Positions 31,856-43,271 of a stretch of 64,000 bases of DNA are shown one piece after another. Location: the NCBI GenBank assembly GCA_009801085.1, contig VNWV01000041.1, positions 1 to 64,000 on the forward strand, read 5' to 3'. Position 1 is the stretch's first letter. Each line of letters opens with the position of its first letter. Below the pieces are notes generated by a model. That model saw only the letters and a list, made by a program, of their open reading frames with translations. It did no database searches and was not told the origin of the DNA. The position numbers were made by a program, and so were the translations under genes. The stretch comes from Lasiodiplodia sp. COLG20. Lineage: Eukaryota; Ascomycota; Dothideomycetes; Botryosphaeriales; Botryosphaeriaceae.

Positions 31856-33791
31856 TCAACGTGTCCTGTCCCGTGGCTTGAAACGGATCTTCAAACTCGA
31901 CTTGTACCAGACGAACCAAGTCTTCATCTCGCCATGCCAGTTCTGACACTCGGGCATGAGCTCGAGATCAAAGTTCCACACGATGCGTGCCAGCACAAGC
32001 CGAATCTCGGCACGCGCCAAGCTGAACGGCGTGATTAGCCACCCAAGCCGCTTGCGGGGAGGAGGAGCGTGGTGGGGGGGCGGATACTCACTTTTTTCCA
32101 ATGCAGTTCCTGGGGCCGGTGGAGAAGGGCTGCAGCACGGCCCTTTTGTCGTCCGCGAACCGCTCATCCTGGAGCCAGCGTTCGGGCATGAACGAGTCGG
32201 GGAACCTGAAGTTCTCGGCGGAGCGGTACGCGGAATATTGGTGCACACCCACCACCACCCCGCCGGGGACCGGCCGGCCGCACACTCAAGGCAGTCAGCA
32301 TGGGAGAGAAAAGAAGCGGAGAGAGGATTTTACGCACCGATGGCGTAGGGAGCAGGGGTCACGCGCGGCAGCGAGGCTGGGACGGGCATGAACATGCGTA
32401 GGGACTCGTCGATGACGGCGTTTAGGTAGGGGATTTGAGCGAGGTTCGTGAGGTCCATGGCCCCTTCGGCTTCGTACGTGTCGCGAACGACGGATGTAAG
32501 CTGCTCCAGGGCAGCACGGTTCTTGAGCAGGTAGAAGAGACAGCCTTAGTGAGGCACATGTTAGACGATTGACCTCACGTCACGCTGCAGTTGCTCACCG
32601 GAAAGCATGGAGGCAGTGGTCTCAGAGCCTGCATCTATGAAGAGAGCGCTATTGGTCGTGATCTCTGTCGGGGTCATTTCTTTTGCAGTTTCGTTTGCTC
32701 TGAGGATATAGGACACTGAGTGGCTGTGAATACCTGGAATGGAAGAGAAAAAGCAGGGGAAGACTCACTGAAATCACGCGCATCCCCGTTGTCGGTTTCC
32801 ATGCGCGTCGTCGCCTTCTCCACCGATGCCTCGAAGTTACGCCTGCGCGCGCCGCCAAAGAGCAGCAGCAGTACCTTTAGGACAAAGCGTTTGGCAGCCA
32901 CGTAGCGAAGTATTTCGATGAGCCCAACTCCCTCGCGGATGCCTTCGAAGACGGCACGGGCCTGTGGATGCCAGGTGTTCCAATCGAGCGAGCCGACACG
33001 CTGTCCCAGCGCCAGATGCACGATCACGTCGTAGGTGAGATGGTGCATCCAGCGCACTGCATCCGTAGCTGTTCCATCAGTCTCTCGAAGCCGGTATATG
33101 AGCTTGTCAACGTGCTCCGTGATTGTCGCCTGCTGATTTTGGATGGCCCGGTCCGAAAAGGCGTGTGAAAGCACACTACGTATCCGGCTGTGGTCGACAT
33201 CGTCGGCTGCACCCTGCACGCTCACAATGTTTAGCAAATACCTTCGCTGCATCATGGTGGACCAACCAAGTTCTTCTGGCCATTCGGCGCTTCGGCGCCC
33301 ATGTAAAAATGCGGATCTTTTCTGCTCGCGTCGTGAGCTCAGTGCATCTGAGAGCATGTGAAGCCACATACGCAAAGTTGGGCGTCTGACGCCTCTTCGT
33401 CTTGAGCCCGTATATTTCTTCCCAAGCAGTCCCACCGTTGAAGCTTACTGCAGTAACATCATGAACTCATGACAGCGAAAAGGCAGATAGCGTAACTCAC
33501 ACTCGTTTGGCGCAACACGTACAACCAGGCCGTACCGGTCATGGAGCTCCTTGGTCTTGTAATCTAACTTTCCGGACAATCGATAGTACATGTAGTACAA
33601 CCGAGTCGCTCTGGCAAGCAGTGGACCCGGATACGACGCCGCTGGGTGGAACCAAACATTGTAGATGGCTTTCGTAGTGACGAGAACAAGTGCCTTCAAC
33701 CTCTATCAGTGGACTCTGTCAACCATTGAACAGTTGGAAATTAGCCTACAGAGCCGCAAAGAAAGACGGCAAGCGAAAAGGATTGCCCCAT
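31856..33791 (-). CDS. Cytochrome P450 (tailoring)
   Basis: The first short exon (from 33791) encodes MGQSFSLAVFLCGS; the next continues LKALVLVTTKAIYNVWFHPA, the proline hinge SYPGPLLARATRLYYMYY and YGLVVRVAPNE. The large exon carries ADDVDHSRIRSVLSHAFSDR, the C-helix region. ALFIDAGSETTASMLS is the I-helix with the acid-Thr pair. IPYLNAVIDESLRMFMPVPA is the K-helix (ESLR), FPDSFMPERWLQD the PERW block, and FSTGPRNCIGK the haem loop with its Cys ligand near 32110. The last exon (31856 to about 32020) runs LARAEIRLVLARIVWNFDLE to the stop. All the expected parts are present. The redox partner would be the general P450 reductase at the ER. Confidence 0.85.
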
Positions 33792-34350
33792 TAGGAAACC
33801 CATTGCCGTTCTTCTGAATGAAAGTCCGTCAAGTGTACAGAAGAGGGACTCGACGACTGCGAGCCTAACAGTGGACGATGCTGACGACAGCGGAGGGGTA
33901 GCAGCAGCAGCAAGGCGAACCGACGATGTGCGCCAATGCCCCGGATCGACACACGGTCAATACGGCAACGCATGATTGAGAAATGCAATGACTCGGCGTA
34001 CTACTTGGGGTTCCAGCAAAACTCCAATCATTGTGGGGAACATTTGGACACCACCACGGTATCCGAGGCTTCCGTGACACGTCGCTGCGCATGTTGGCCA
34101 AGATGCACTATGGGAAAATGCGCCTGATGTGCTCTTGGCGCTGTTGCAGACATTTTCGCTAGCGATTAGCGAAGGTCTTGCAAATACGAGCGTACGCCAA
34201 TGAGAAGATTCGCATATCATGGAAGCACGGGGCACGCTACTATATGATGATCTGAGGGATATGTTGTATTCGCGCCATTTCGAGGCAAGTCATCATTTTC
34301 TGGGGTATTGGTGGTATCCTATTCGACATAATCCTTGATAAAGGAGGCGT

Positions 34351-34430
34351 AACTCCGTAACTCCTTTTGGTAATTAGCGGCTCCGTGTACCTCCCTAACT
34401 CCTTTGGGTAATTCACGGCTCCGCGTAACT
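34351..34430. repeat. Two-unit tandem repeat, ~40 bp
   Basis: Two imperfect units share CTAACTCCTTT(T)GG, GTAATT and CGGCTCCG(T/C)GTA. They differ at about seven positions. Function unknown. Confidence 0.6.
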
Positions 34431-34643
34431 ATACGAACTTTTAAACGGATTTTCTTCTTTACTCTTATCGGAGTGGGGTAGAGTTAAACTAGTACTCTTA
34501 TCTCTTACTACTAGTTATATGATCCGTGCGGACTTCCGACCTACCCTTTCCAGCTAGGCGTCGTAGACGTGTACTTCCCGACTTGTACACCTCACAAAGA
34601 CATCAGACTCCGCCGCTTCAAGAAACGAGTGCCGACTATTATA

Positions 34644-34678
34644 CGATGCCCTTTAGTGGCATCTCTCAAAGGGCATCG
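34644..34678. repeat. 11-bp inverted repeat
   Basis: CGATGCCCTTT at 34644-34654 pairs perfectly with AAAGGGCATCG at 34668-34678, leaving a 13-nt loop. It could form a hairpin or be a protein-binding palindrome; there is no adjacent T-run to suggest a terminator. Confidence 0.55.
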
Positions 34679-35009
34679 GATTTCCGAGCGAGCCGGGAGA
34701 GAGAAAATGAGCAGACAGTTGCAGCTGAGACATTTCAACTCCGATAATAGTCAGTGCCGAATAAGCGTGCCGAATTGATACAATGATGCTGTGTCTGGCC
34801 CAAGAGCACGATTAAAAAAACGAGGCCTCAACGCCGGTCAGAGGACCGTGATGAACTAGGTATTCGTTTGGGTTGGGTTGATGCGCAGTGCATGCATCAT
34901 ACGTCTCGTAATATTGTAGAATTTCCTCGCATCTCAACTATACGCAGCGTGGAAAATGGCGAAGAGTGGAAGAGGTAGTCTAGTTAAGCTTGATGAATAA
35001 CAAGAGGTA

Positions 35010-37569
35010 CTACAAATACAGTGCCTCGACTAGGACGCTCAATTGCGGATTCTTCGACCCGTAAGCGTTCTCCAACCTCCCTATCTCAGCTACAAGTGTT
35101 TGGTGTAGCTCTCTAAGCACCTCCTTAGTGTGTTCCAAACTACCGCACTCTCGCATGGCCTCCAGGATAAGCAACTTGTGCTGGAAGGGCATTTCCCCAG
35201 TGGCGTGGCGGGTGGACAGAATGTAGGGGATGAGGGTGTTGTCTGTCTGCTCGTGCAGCAGATGGAGAAGCGGGAGCGAGTACTTTCCCTCATCGAGATC
35301 CTCGCAAAAGCCCTTCTGGCATGCATACTGTAAAATGGAGTCAGACTCAAGAGTTACGGAAGGGGTGAATGAAAGGGAACTGGAAGTATAGTAAGCTCAC
35401 ATCTGCAGAAACAAGATTCTGATAGTCATCGCGAATCTGAAACAGTCTGCCTAACAAGAGACAGAAGTTCTCCAGCGAGGCCGAGTCTTGGACCGTCTGC
35501 GAGTGAGAGATCATGAGCGTAGTGATGAGTTGAAATAGAGCTCCGGTCTCTAGCGCACAAATCAGTTCCACTCCGGCTATGTTTATAGGTAATGCCGACT
35601 CACTGCTATCAACCATCCGTATGTACTCCTCAAAGGTAGGAGGAGCCAAGTTTTGCGTCCAATGTAGCTCGTAGCTTTGCCCCACGAACAAAGTCATGAG
35701 GAGCGCTGGGGTCTGAAGTCAGTGCTGGAGCTCGGTCTTCGATGCTGCGACTTACAGAGTACATTGTTGAAACATGAACGGTCTACGAGATTGTGCATCT
35801 GCGACACGGCTTTCATAATGCAGTAGCTGGACGTGTTCACCGCCTGCCCCTCTCCGAAGATGGTGTGAGTCGCTGCCTTCCCTCTGCGTAATGCGGATCT
35901 ATCTTGAAAGTCGTCCAGCCTGTCCGAGCTCTGTTGTCAGTGAACGGCGCTTTACTTTGCTTTTTGACCTCTCTCCAGGGGAGTTGCCAACGCACATGAG
36001 AGAAGAATTGTGGAGAGTGTTTGCAATGCCCTTGATCTGCTCGGCTTCAGCAGCGGGCACCTGCAGCCAGTGGTTCAAGGCGTCAACGAAATCGCTTCTG
36101 ATTCCCTTGGAGGGGAGCGAGCAGATATACACGAAAGGACCGAGCGTAACCTTTGATTTGCACAGAGAATCAATAAAGCTGCCTACAGTACCCCAGGGGC
36201 TAGAGAAAAGTGCTTGCCTTTGCGTCGAGCGGGGGAAGGTTCGAGGTCCGAACCAGATCCCAGATCATACTCCCGGGCGTCTCCGTCGCCGGCGGGAGTG
36301 AGGTTGGTGCGGTTGAGACGCTGTAATCCGTCAAGGAGTCGTCCTCCAGCGACCCGGAGCGTGGCGATTCAACCGATGTCGGCACACCCTCGTTGATCCA
36401 CGCGAGCTGTCTGTCGTTAAATTCGACGCCGGGGTTGTATCTCGGACAGGTCAAGCTCCAAACAACGTTGCCCGAGATACTGTACTGCATCGCCTCAACG
36501 TACTTGCGGAGGTCTGCGGATACGCTCCCATTGTTCTTGGTGTATTGGACGATCTGAACGTATTCCGCGACCACTTCCTTGATAAGCTTGCGGCAGATGC
36601 GTTGGGCCTCTGCGGCGTCGCAGCTGTGCTCTTGCATGAGCACCCAGATGGCGTTGACAACGTGGTCCTTGCCTTGAGACTTCGCGGCTTCGTACTCCTT
36701 CGGCCAAGAAAACAGGTCGTTGGTGAGGCTGGCGGCAATCCACGCCGGCCGCATGAGCTCACGGCACTTGTCGATTTCGTCGTCCTGAATCCGAATCCCC
36801 AGGCCGAAGGTCACCACCCCGAACCAAAACCTAAGCGTCTGGTGTCAGCGGGTGAAGGCTGGGGAGAGGGAGCTTAGGGCACACACATTTCTCCGACGTC
36901 CATGATGCGGTACGGGATATATTCGTCCAGGGTGGTGTAGACACGATGCTGCCGGCTCGACCCCACCTCGACGAACTTGGCCCATGCTTTCATGGTGGCG
37001 AGTGCGCCTTCGCGGTCAATGGCGATCATTTCCCGAAGCAACTGGGCCTGGATGTATTTCTTGCCCCTGCGCCTGGTGTCGGGGGTGCTGGCATCGATGG
37101 TGCCCGATCTGGCCCCCTCGAGAAATGCTTTCATCATGTCGTCGTTTTCCACATCGCCCTACTCGGATGGGTTAGTGTAGAACAGCACGTGCATTGCTAC
37201 GGTATAGGCCAGCTCACCAGCTCCTGATCGGCATTGTCCGTAATGTCTGTTTTGATCAGCTTCGCTGTGGATGGCGGGGAGGGCCAGCGTACCGTCGTGC
37301 AGAAAGGCGAATTCGTTGGCGTAAGAGATGACCTCCAGCCTCTCGGGAAGACACTCTGGCACAGACACCGTCATGAAGCTCCATCTAGGCCCCAACGTGC
37401 CTTTGTAGCCTTTAATCGGGCTAACGTGCTGGTTCCAGTCTTGGTGAGCTCTAATGGCGCCGCGGTCCTCGCGATCTGTCTCTGTGTGCATCCGCACGTC
37501 GATGCCATCGCACAGCCCCTGGGTCTCATAGAGCGCTGGGTTGACGACTTTTGAATGGCGGTACTCCAT
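35010..37569 (-). CDS. Bifunctional terpene synthase
   Basis: The N-terminal half is a class I cyclase. It opens MEYRHSKVVNPALYETQGLC, then YANEFAFLHD; with the 46-nt intron 37292-37247 removed the DDxxD motif is DDITD, followed by NADQEL and, after another intron, GDVENDDMMKAFLEGAR. NDLFSWPKEYE is the NSE motif and LTCPRYNPG the usual RY pair. A linker of about 60 residues rich in Ser/Pro leads to the C-terminal prenyltransferase: VYICSLPSKGIRSDFVDALN, LMLDDFQDRSALRRG (first DDxxD), and FQIRDDYQNL (second Asp motif). The architecture is that of fusicoccadiene- and ophiobolin-type enzymes, which build GGPP or GFPP from isoprenyl units and cyclise it. Ends at 35010, in all about 720 residues. 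Whether the product is C20 or C25 cannot be read from the motifs. Confidence 0.93.
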
Positions 37570-38108
37570 CTTGGCTGATCAAGCGGCGTAGGATGAGGTA
37601 TGTGATGAATGCGTAAAGGTGCACTATGAGGATGTCGCGCAAGCCAGGCTGGTTCATGCCGTCCGAGAAGCCCGTTGCTTTTCAACTTCTCCGTCGTCTA
37701 ATATGTCAAACGGTGACTCTCACTCTCGCAAACTCGACTAGTTGATTTAATATACCGTGTTCAGCGCCCAGACATCTATCGTGTCAGTCGAAAAGGTGGG
37801 TACAGCAGCCCGGGGCCCTGAAGAAACTGGACACGCAAGGGCAGTAAGTTGTTACAACTGACCCGCAATGCCTGTCGAGAAGGGCACTTGGGTCTGGGCA
37901 GTGGTGGGTCCTGATTTGCTCGTGATCTCAGTGCCAAGATCCGCTGACCTTGGCCGACAACAGGGCCAGAAAACCCGCAATAATTCGGTGGGTAGATGGA
38001 GGGAGGCGGAGAGGCCTTCTGGAGATACGAGTATAAGGCAGTGTTCAAGCCTTTTGCCAATAGCAAGCCTTTTTCCCTCTTGCTCCAAAGCTCTCCCTGA
38101 CCCTCAGC
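37570..38108. promoter_or_regulatory. Divergent promoter region
   Basis: Shared by the terpene synthase (minus) and a P450 (plus), the core pair of the cluster. A TTTAATATACC stretch lies at about 37745-37755. No coding exon was found. Confidence 0.45.
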
Positions 38109-40007
38109 ATGGCGGTGTTGCAGGTTTTCTCGTCTCCGTGGCACTTGCTCGCTGCTTTCTGCGGGGCTTTGTTCGTCCATCGAATGGGCGTTATCATATA
38201 TCGCCTCTACTTACACCCTCTCGCCAAGTTTCCAGGTCCCAAGATCGCTGCCGCAACGCATCTCTACGAGATTGGCTGGGATTATTTCGGCCGCGGGGCG
38301 TACCTGTGGGAGATTGAAAGAATGCATAGAAAATACGGTACAAGCATTCTCCCGCGCGGTTCCCAGCAGAGCTGATGTTGCAGCAGGACCAATTGTCCGC
38401 ATCAACCCCCTAGAGCTTTCTATCCACGATCCAGAATTCTACAACACCCTGTATGTGGCCGGAGCTGTCAGGCGTACAGAAGCTTTCCCTCACTTTGGAG
38501 ATGGCATGGACTTCAACGGTAAGACAAATCTTTACTGCATTCTCGATTCCATACTTATAGAGGCGTCAGGGTCCCACGGAATGACGGTCGACCACGACTT
38601 GCACCGCAAGCGCAGGAAGCCAATGGAACCCTTCTTCTCCAAGCAGGGTATCAACCGCATCCAGCCGATGCTCGACGAGCTCGTTTTGCTCCTCGTCACG
38701 CGGCTGAAGGAGTACGCCGGGACGGGCAAGGTGGTGCGCCTCGACCACGTATTTTCCGCGCTGGCGGGAGACGTTATCAGCAACATCTGCATCGATAACC
38801 CGGCCTCCTCGATGCTGAAGGATCCTGATTTCAACCCTGAGTGGTAAGTGTGCGGCCACTCGTGCCGGACACGAGCCTTTTGCTCATATGCCGCGGACAG
38901 GTTCAACCTTTTCGACACGCTGATCCGGTCGATGCCGATCTTCATGAACTTTACGTGGCTCATCAAAATCGTCCGGCTGGTGCCGACGCCGCTGCTGATG
39001 AAACTGGATCCTCGGAGCCAGCGGTTCAGGGACTGGAGGATCGTGAGTAGCCACGCCGTGGGGCGAACGCAACGCTGACGAGAAGAACAGATGTCAGAAA
39101 AGCACATCGCCGAGGCAAAGGAGCGGAAGCTGCTGGCGGGTAAGACGGCGGTGGTCAGACGGGCGGGCAGCAGCATCCGATCGGACACGGTCTTCGACCA
39201 GCTGGTCAACAGCGACCTGCCCGAAAGCGAGCTGACGGTCGAGCGGCTCGCATCCGAGGCCCAGGTCCTCATGGGCGCCGGCACGGTGACGACAGCCCGC
39301 TCGATGGACCACCTCGCCTTCTACATCCTCTCCAGGGAAGACGTGCGGCTGCGGCTGCGCGAGGAGCTGAAGGACGTCATGGCCGATTGGCCCGAGAAGA
39401 CCCCGTCGTGGCAGACGTTGGAGAAGCTGCCGTATCTGCAGGCCTGCATCAAGGAGGGACTCCGGTATAATCGATGCGCCCCACTTTGGTTGTCACAGAT
39501 TCCGCCTTTACTGACTTGCGGCGCAGGCTGAGCCATGGCATCATGCACCGGCTGCCGCGTTGCTCGCCCGACGTGGCGCTCCAGTACGAGGACTGGACGA
39601 TACCAAAGGGCACCCCGGTGGGAATGTCGGCGTACTACATGCACACCGACCCTGAAGTGTACCCGGAGCCATTTGAGTTCCGGCCCGAGCGGTGGCTGGG
39701 GAGCGTGGACCCCCGGATGCACCGCAACTACGTTCCCTTCACCAAGGGCTCGCGCGGCTGTCTGGGCGTGAAGTGAGTTGGTCCTTTCTTTGGCGACGGG
39801 TGAACGGGAGCCTGTGCTGACCCGCTTGGTGCAATTAGTCTGGCCTATGCGGAAATGTCGCTGGTGATGGCGGCGTTGTTCTGCCCAAGGGGCCCGTGCA
39901 TGAAGCTGTACGAGACGGACCGTTCAGATGCAGATCCCGCGTGCTGCTTTCTGCTGCCCCTTCCCCGGCATGACACCAAGGGCATCAGGGTGACGGTGGA
40001 GGCGTAG
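38109..40007 (+). CDS. Cytochrome P450 with AGTVTT I-helix
   Basis: Start [17 protein letters not shown], an anchor that ends before [20 protein letters not shown] and the hinge [17 protein letters not shown]. Introns follow at the usual places: after HRKYG, after GDGMDFN, after NPEW, after FRDWRI and before [11 protein letters not shown]. The I-helix reads [20 protein letters not shown]: the acid of A-G-x-D/E-T-T is Val. K-helix: [27 protein letters not shown]; haem: [13 protein letters not shown] then an intron and [15 protein letters not shown]. It ends IRVTVEA. The enzyme is complete otherwise, so the Val may suit its chemistry. It is divergent from the terpene synthase by 539 bp, so likely an early oxidation of the terpene. 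Confidence 0.86.
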
Positions 40008-40116
40008 CCGACGTTGTTTCATCTCACAGACTTGGAGAATACGACTGACTGGTTTGATAAGCTTGGCATGCTATCTACAATCCATGATCTTCAACTGTGC
40101 ACTATCTCGCTCTGTC

Positions 40117-41331
40117 TCACTCGCACGGCTCGAGCAGCCGCTTGGCCCACACGCGGGCCCCGGGCGGTGGCGGGGCCTTGACTGGTTCCAGCGGCCGGGT
40201 CTGGTCGAAATGCAAGGCTCCGTACCGCAGATAGGCGGCAAAGGTGCCGGGAGCGCAGTCGCTGCCGTCGTTCTTGGGGTCGTCGAGAATGTCAGCCAAG
40301 CTTGACTCGAGAGCGCCAGCCGGGCCGTGGCATGTCTTCATGAGCACTGACCCCCTCAGCAGGTCTTGGACGAAGGCGAGGGCCCGGTGCCACTGAGGCG
40401 AACGTTCGGCCTCGGGCACGTCGAAGCGCTCGATCAGGAGGGAGAACTGCGTGGCGCCACTGAAGCCGGTGGCGACCTGGTATTGCCACATCTCGCGCAA
40501 GGCGGGGAGCATGTAGATGCGGCGCTCGAAGCAGTCGCGGCCGTCGAAGCCGTCGGCCGGGTCCTGGATGTCGCGCATGCGCTCCAGGCAGAGCACCTGA
40601 GCCCCGTAGTCCATGATGGCCTCGGCCTCGACGGTCAGCTCGTGGCAGTTGATGTCCGCCGTGGGCGTCAGGTAAGGCCGCAGGTGCCGCAGCAGAGGAT
40701 GGTGGCAGAAGCCGGTGGCCGATGTGGCCCCTTTCCAAACCTCGAGGTAGACGCGGTGCCAGCGCGCGACGACAGAACTGCCGCGGACGGCCACGAGGAA
40801 GGGGTTGATGATCGAGTCCTCGTCCGGGCGGCACGGGTAGGACAGTGCGGCGAGCTCGTATGTGTTTGCGGGGTCCTCGAGCACGGTCCAGACGTCGTCC
40901 AGGGATCGCAGCAGCATCGCCCCGACGTCAATCCACGCTCCCCCGTAGATCTGCAGCAGCGGCAACCGCACCAGGTCCGCCTTGTGCGTGGCCACATAGC
41001 GCCCGCTCATGGTGCCCGCATTGAAGGCTTCGGGGAGCAGCTCCGGGGGCACAAAACGCTCCACGTTGCAGACCGACCCGGGCACGTGGTCGAGCACACG
41101 CACCGTCCAAGAAGGACCAAGCCGTCGGGCCCACCCCACGACGTTGCGCTTCGTCCATCCCGGCATGCTGTCGAATCCGGTGTGCCAGAAAGCCCAGACG
41201 TTCTTCTGGCTCTCTGTCACTGGCGGGCAGGCCCGCACCGTTGCCAAGATTGCCGAGTCGGATCGGCAATCGGCGGGTGGGCCCGAGGCCATTGTCATGC
41301 CCTCGGGGATTGGGAATTCCGGCTTGTTCAT
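40117..41331 (-). CDS. Glycosyltransferase, capsule-synthesis type
   Basis: A single exon of 404 residues. NVWAFWHTGFDSMPGWTKRN and SWTVRVLDHVPGSV open the nucleotide-sugar fold; ATHKADLVRLPLLQIYGGAW followed by IDVGAMLLRSLDD is the conserved block of the Caps_synth/GT32-like family, where a D-x-D or its relative binds the metal and the sugar nucleotide (here only IDVG). No signal peptide, so cytosolic. It probably transfers a hexose to the oxidised terpenoid, as happens in fusicoccin-type glycosides, but neither the donor nor the acceptor is visible. G+C is high throughout and it shows no intron, unlike its neighbours. Confidence 0.8.
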   Translation of the reverse strand: MNKPEFPIPEGMTMASGPPADCRSDSAILATVRACPPVTESQKNVWAFWHTGFDSMPGWTKRNVVGWARRLGPSWTVRVLDHVPGSVCNVERFVPPELLPEAFNAGTMSGRYVATHKADLVRLPLLQIYGGAWIDVGAMLLRSLDDVWTVLEDPANTYELAALSYPCRPDEDSIINPFLVAVRGSSVVARWHRVYLEVWKGATSATGFCHHPLLRHLRPYLTPTADINCHELTVEAEAIMDYGAQVLCLERMRDIQDPADGFDGRDCFERRIYMLPALREMWQYQVATGFSGATQFSLLIERFDVPEAERSPQWHRALAFVQDLLRGSVLMKTCHGPAGALESSLADILDDPKNDGSDCAPGTFAAYLRYGALHFDQTRPLEPVKAPPPPGARVWAKRLLEPCE

Positions 41332-41888
41332 TGGACGAGTCTGGGTGAATCCGAGTCAGGACTTCTCTGAATAGACGAAGGTGATGGAAGAAGTGCAATA
41401 TGGAAACAGGACTAGACTAAATATGCAGCTGGGTAATCAACTTTCTATGAGTAAGTGACTCTATGTTGCGCGCCGTATACCCGAACTCCTTATAGCTAGC
41501 TTCATACTCGCCAAGATTTATTGGCGCAGTTTCGAATGCGTTGATCGTTTCTGAGATCTCCGTGCTATTGTATTGGCTATAATCTCTGGTAAAGCCCCGT
41601 CATTGCTCTTGTCGAAGTGAAGCAAGTGAATGACTTGACTATTATAGATCATATACGAGGTCGGCTAGTAGTAGGCTTCCTGCACTTGAATGATTCGACA
41701 TATCCCCCGTATATTGTTTATACCGGAACTCCTTAAAGACTAGCTTGACGCTTCCGCCATATCCCAACAGACCTTAGAAGTGTCAGATGACAGGGTACTA
41801 TGCTGGATTGACTCACTATCTCGAATTCGCCACATTTAATCCATCGGAAGAGCAGCATAGCTACTATCATACTGCACTAGCAAGCAAT
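41332..41888. promoter_or_regulatory. Divergent promoter with direct repeats
   Basis: Lies between the glycosyltransferase and the dioxygenase. Two imperfect copies of TATAC(C/-)CGAACTCCTTA followed by CTAGCTT lie at 41475-41502 and 41719-41746, the second about 140 bp before the dioxygenase ATG. Confidence 0.5.
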
Positions 41889-43271
41889 ATGGCATCAACC
41901 CGCTCCACCTTCACCATCAAGCCCATTGACCATGGCACCGGGAAAAAATGCAACGTTGGTGGCTATCTCGTCCCTTCAATTGGGCCTGCAACGGCTAACG
42001 GTGCCAAATTAGTTCGGGGCTGAGATTACAGGCCTAGACCTCAACTGTCTTAGCGAAGAAGACTTGGACAGACTCCGGAACGCTATTTGGACGCACAAAG
42101 TCATCGTTGTCAAGAGCCAGCATGGCCTGCAGCCATCGCGTAATTGGGAGCTGCTCGAGCGCCTCGATCCAGATTTTCCTCGATTGACCCACGAGGAATT
42201 CGGCACCATGTTCCATCCTACCGGCGAGGGAATCATTGTGCGTCTTCCCTACGGTGCACGAACCCTTAGAGAAGTAGGACTCAGTTAACATCTTGCAGCA
42301 AAAACTCAGGCTCGCCACCCTGCCCAACGCTGGCCTCTTACACCTGATGGGCAAGGGCTATCAAGGTGATGACCACTACGGTATCAAGGGCTTGGACATT
42401 GGCGAGGCCTACTCTTTCGACTTCTATGCCGAGCCTTTATCTGTCGAAGACTTCATGAAGGGGCATACACGCTTCCAGTCGTGGCACATGGATGGCCCCG
42501 CCTACAAGATGGACCCGCCCATGTACAGTTCCTTCCGGAACGTCAAGATGCCTGGTGGCTCTGCTGGTGAGTCTGCACCAAAGCAGCAAGTCGACTGGGC
42601 CGACGGTTCGGGGCTGAGCATGGAAGTGGACCCGGGCCGCACCGCCTTTGTCAGCTCCACGCAGTTGTACGACATGCTCAGTGAGGATGAGAAGCGCATG
42701 GCCGACCACAGTTGGTTCGAATACATGTATTATCCTTACCAGTGGCTCAAAGAAACTCACGGTAACCCCAATGGCTTGGGAAACGCGAACGAGCGGCTTG
42801 AACTACCCGATGAGACTATGGAGAAGATGACCCCGAGGAAGCCTGAGTGGCAAAAGAAGGTACGACGACAAAAGGTTCCCCCAAAAAAGCACAGTGGCTA
42901 AAGTCAAGCTCTTCCATTAGTACCCGATGGTCATCGTTAACCCGGTCACGGGCGAGAAGGCATTCCAGGTGCAGCAGAACTGCGTCCGGAGGCTGTTCAT
43001 CCGGCACGGGCCCAACGAGAAGCCTACAGTGATCGACGACATCGTGGTGGTGCGCAAGTTCCTGGCAGACATACAGTCCCGCATTATCAGGCCCGAGTAC
43101 ATCTGGGCCGGGCCGGCTGAGGAAGGTGATCATCTGTTATGGGCGAACTGGACCGTGATGCATACCAAAATCGACTACCCTGTTGAGTGGGGCGTGAGAA
43201 CCGCCCATCAGGGCTGGATCCCTTCGAAGTATCCTCCTACCGGGCCCGTGCCCATTCCGGCAGCCTTGTAA
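41889..43271 (+). CDS. TauD/TfdA-like dioxygenase, frameshifted
   Basis: Reading from MASTRSTFTIKPIDHG the frame stops at 42021 (LVRG-stop), while the family motif GAEITGLDLNCLSEEDL continues one base out of phase. One G fewer in the GGGG at 42016-42019 would restore the frame; a 37-nt intron there is possible but would delete the conserved motif. Downstream is normal: GII then an intron ending CTTGCAG near 42292, QKLRLATLPNAG, the metal motif RFQSWHMDGPAYKMD (H-x-D), and after the last intron YPMVIVNPVTGEKAFQV, the distal His in NWTVMHTKIDY and the Arg in EWGVRTAHQGW. The family uses Fe(II) and 2-oxoglutarate to hydroxylate. Terpenoid clusters often have one. Confidence 0.8.
42016..42019 (+). 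other. Probable frameshift, GGGG run
   Basis: The reading frame of the dioxygenase changes here. It may be a real lesion or a sequencing error in a homopolymer. Confidence 0.6.

Larger units (their letters stand above)
33792..35009. other. Intergenic with short repeats
   Basis: This region lies downstream of the terpene synthase and upstream of the P450. It has the tandem repeat and the hairpin listed separately. A further AT-rich part spans 34430-34520. No coding exon was recognised. Confidence 0.45.

Noticed and set aside
42004..42040. A 37-nt intron in the dioxygenase in place of a frameshift
   Set aside because: It would remove the conserved GAEITG motif and is shorter than other introns here; left as the weaker option.
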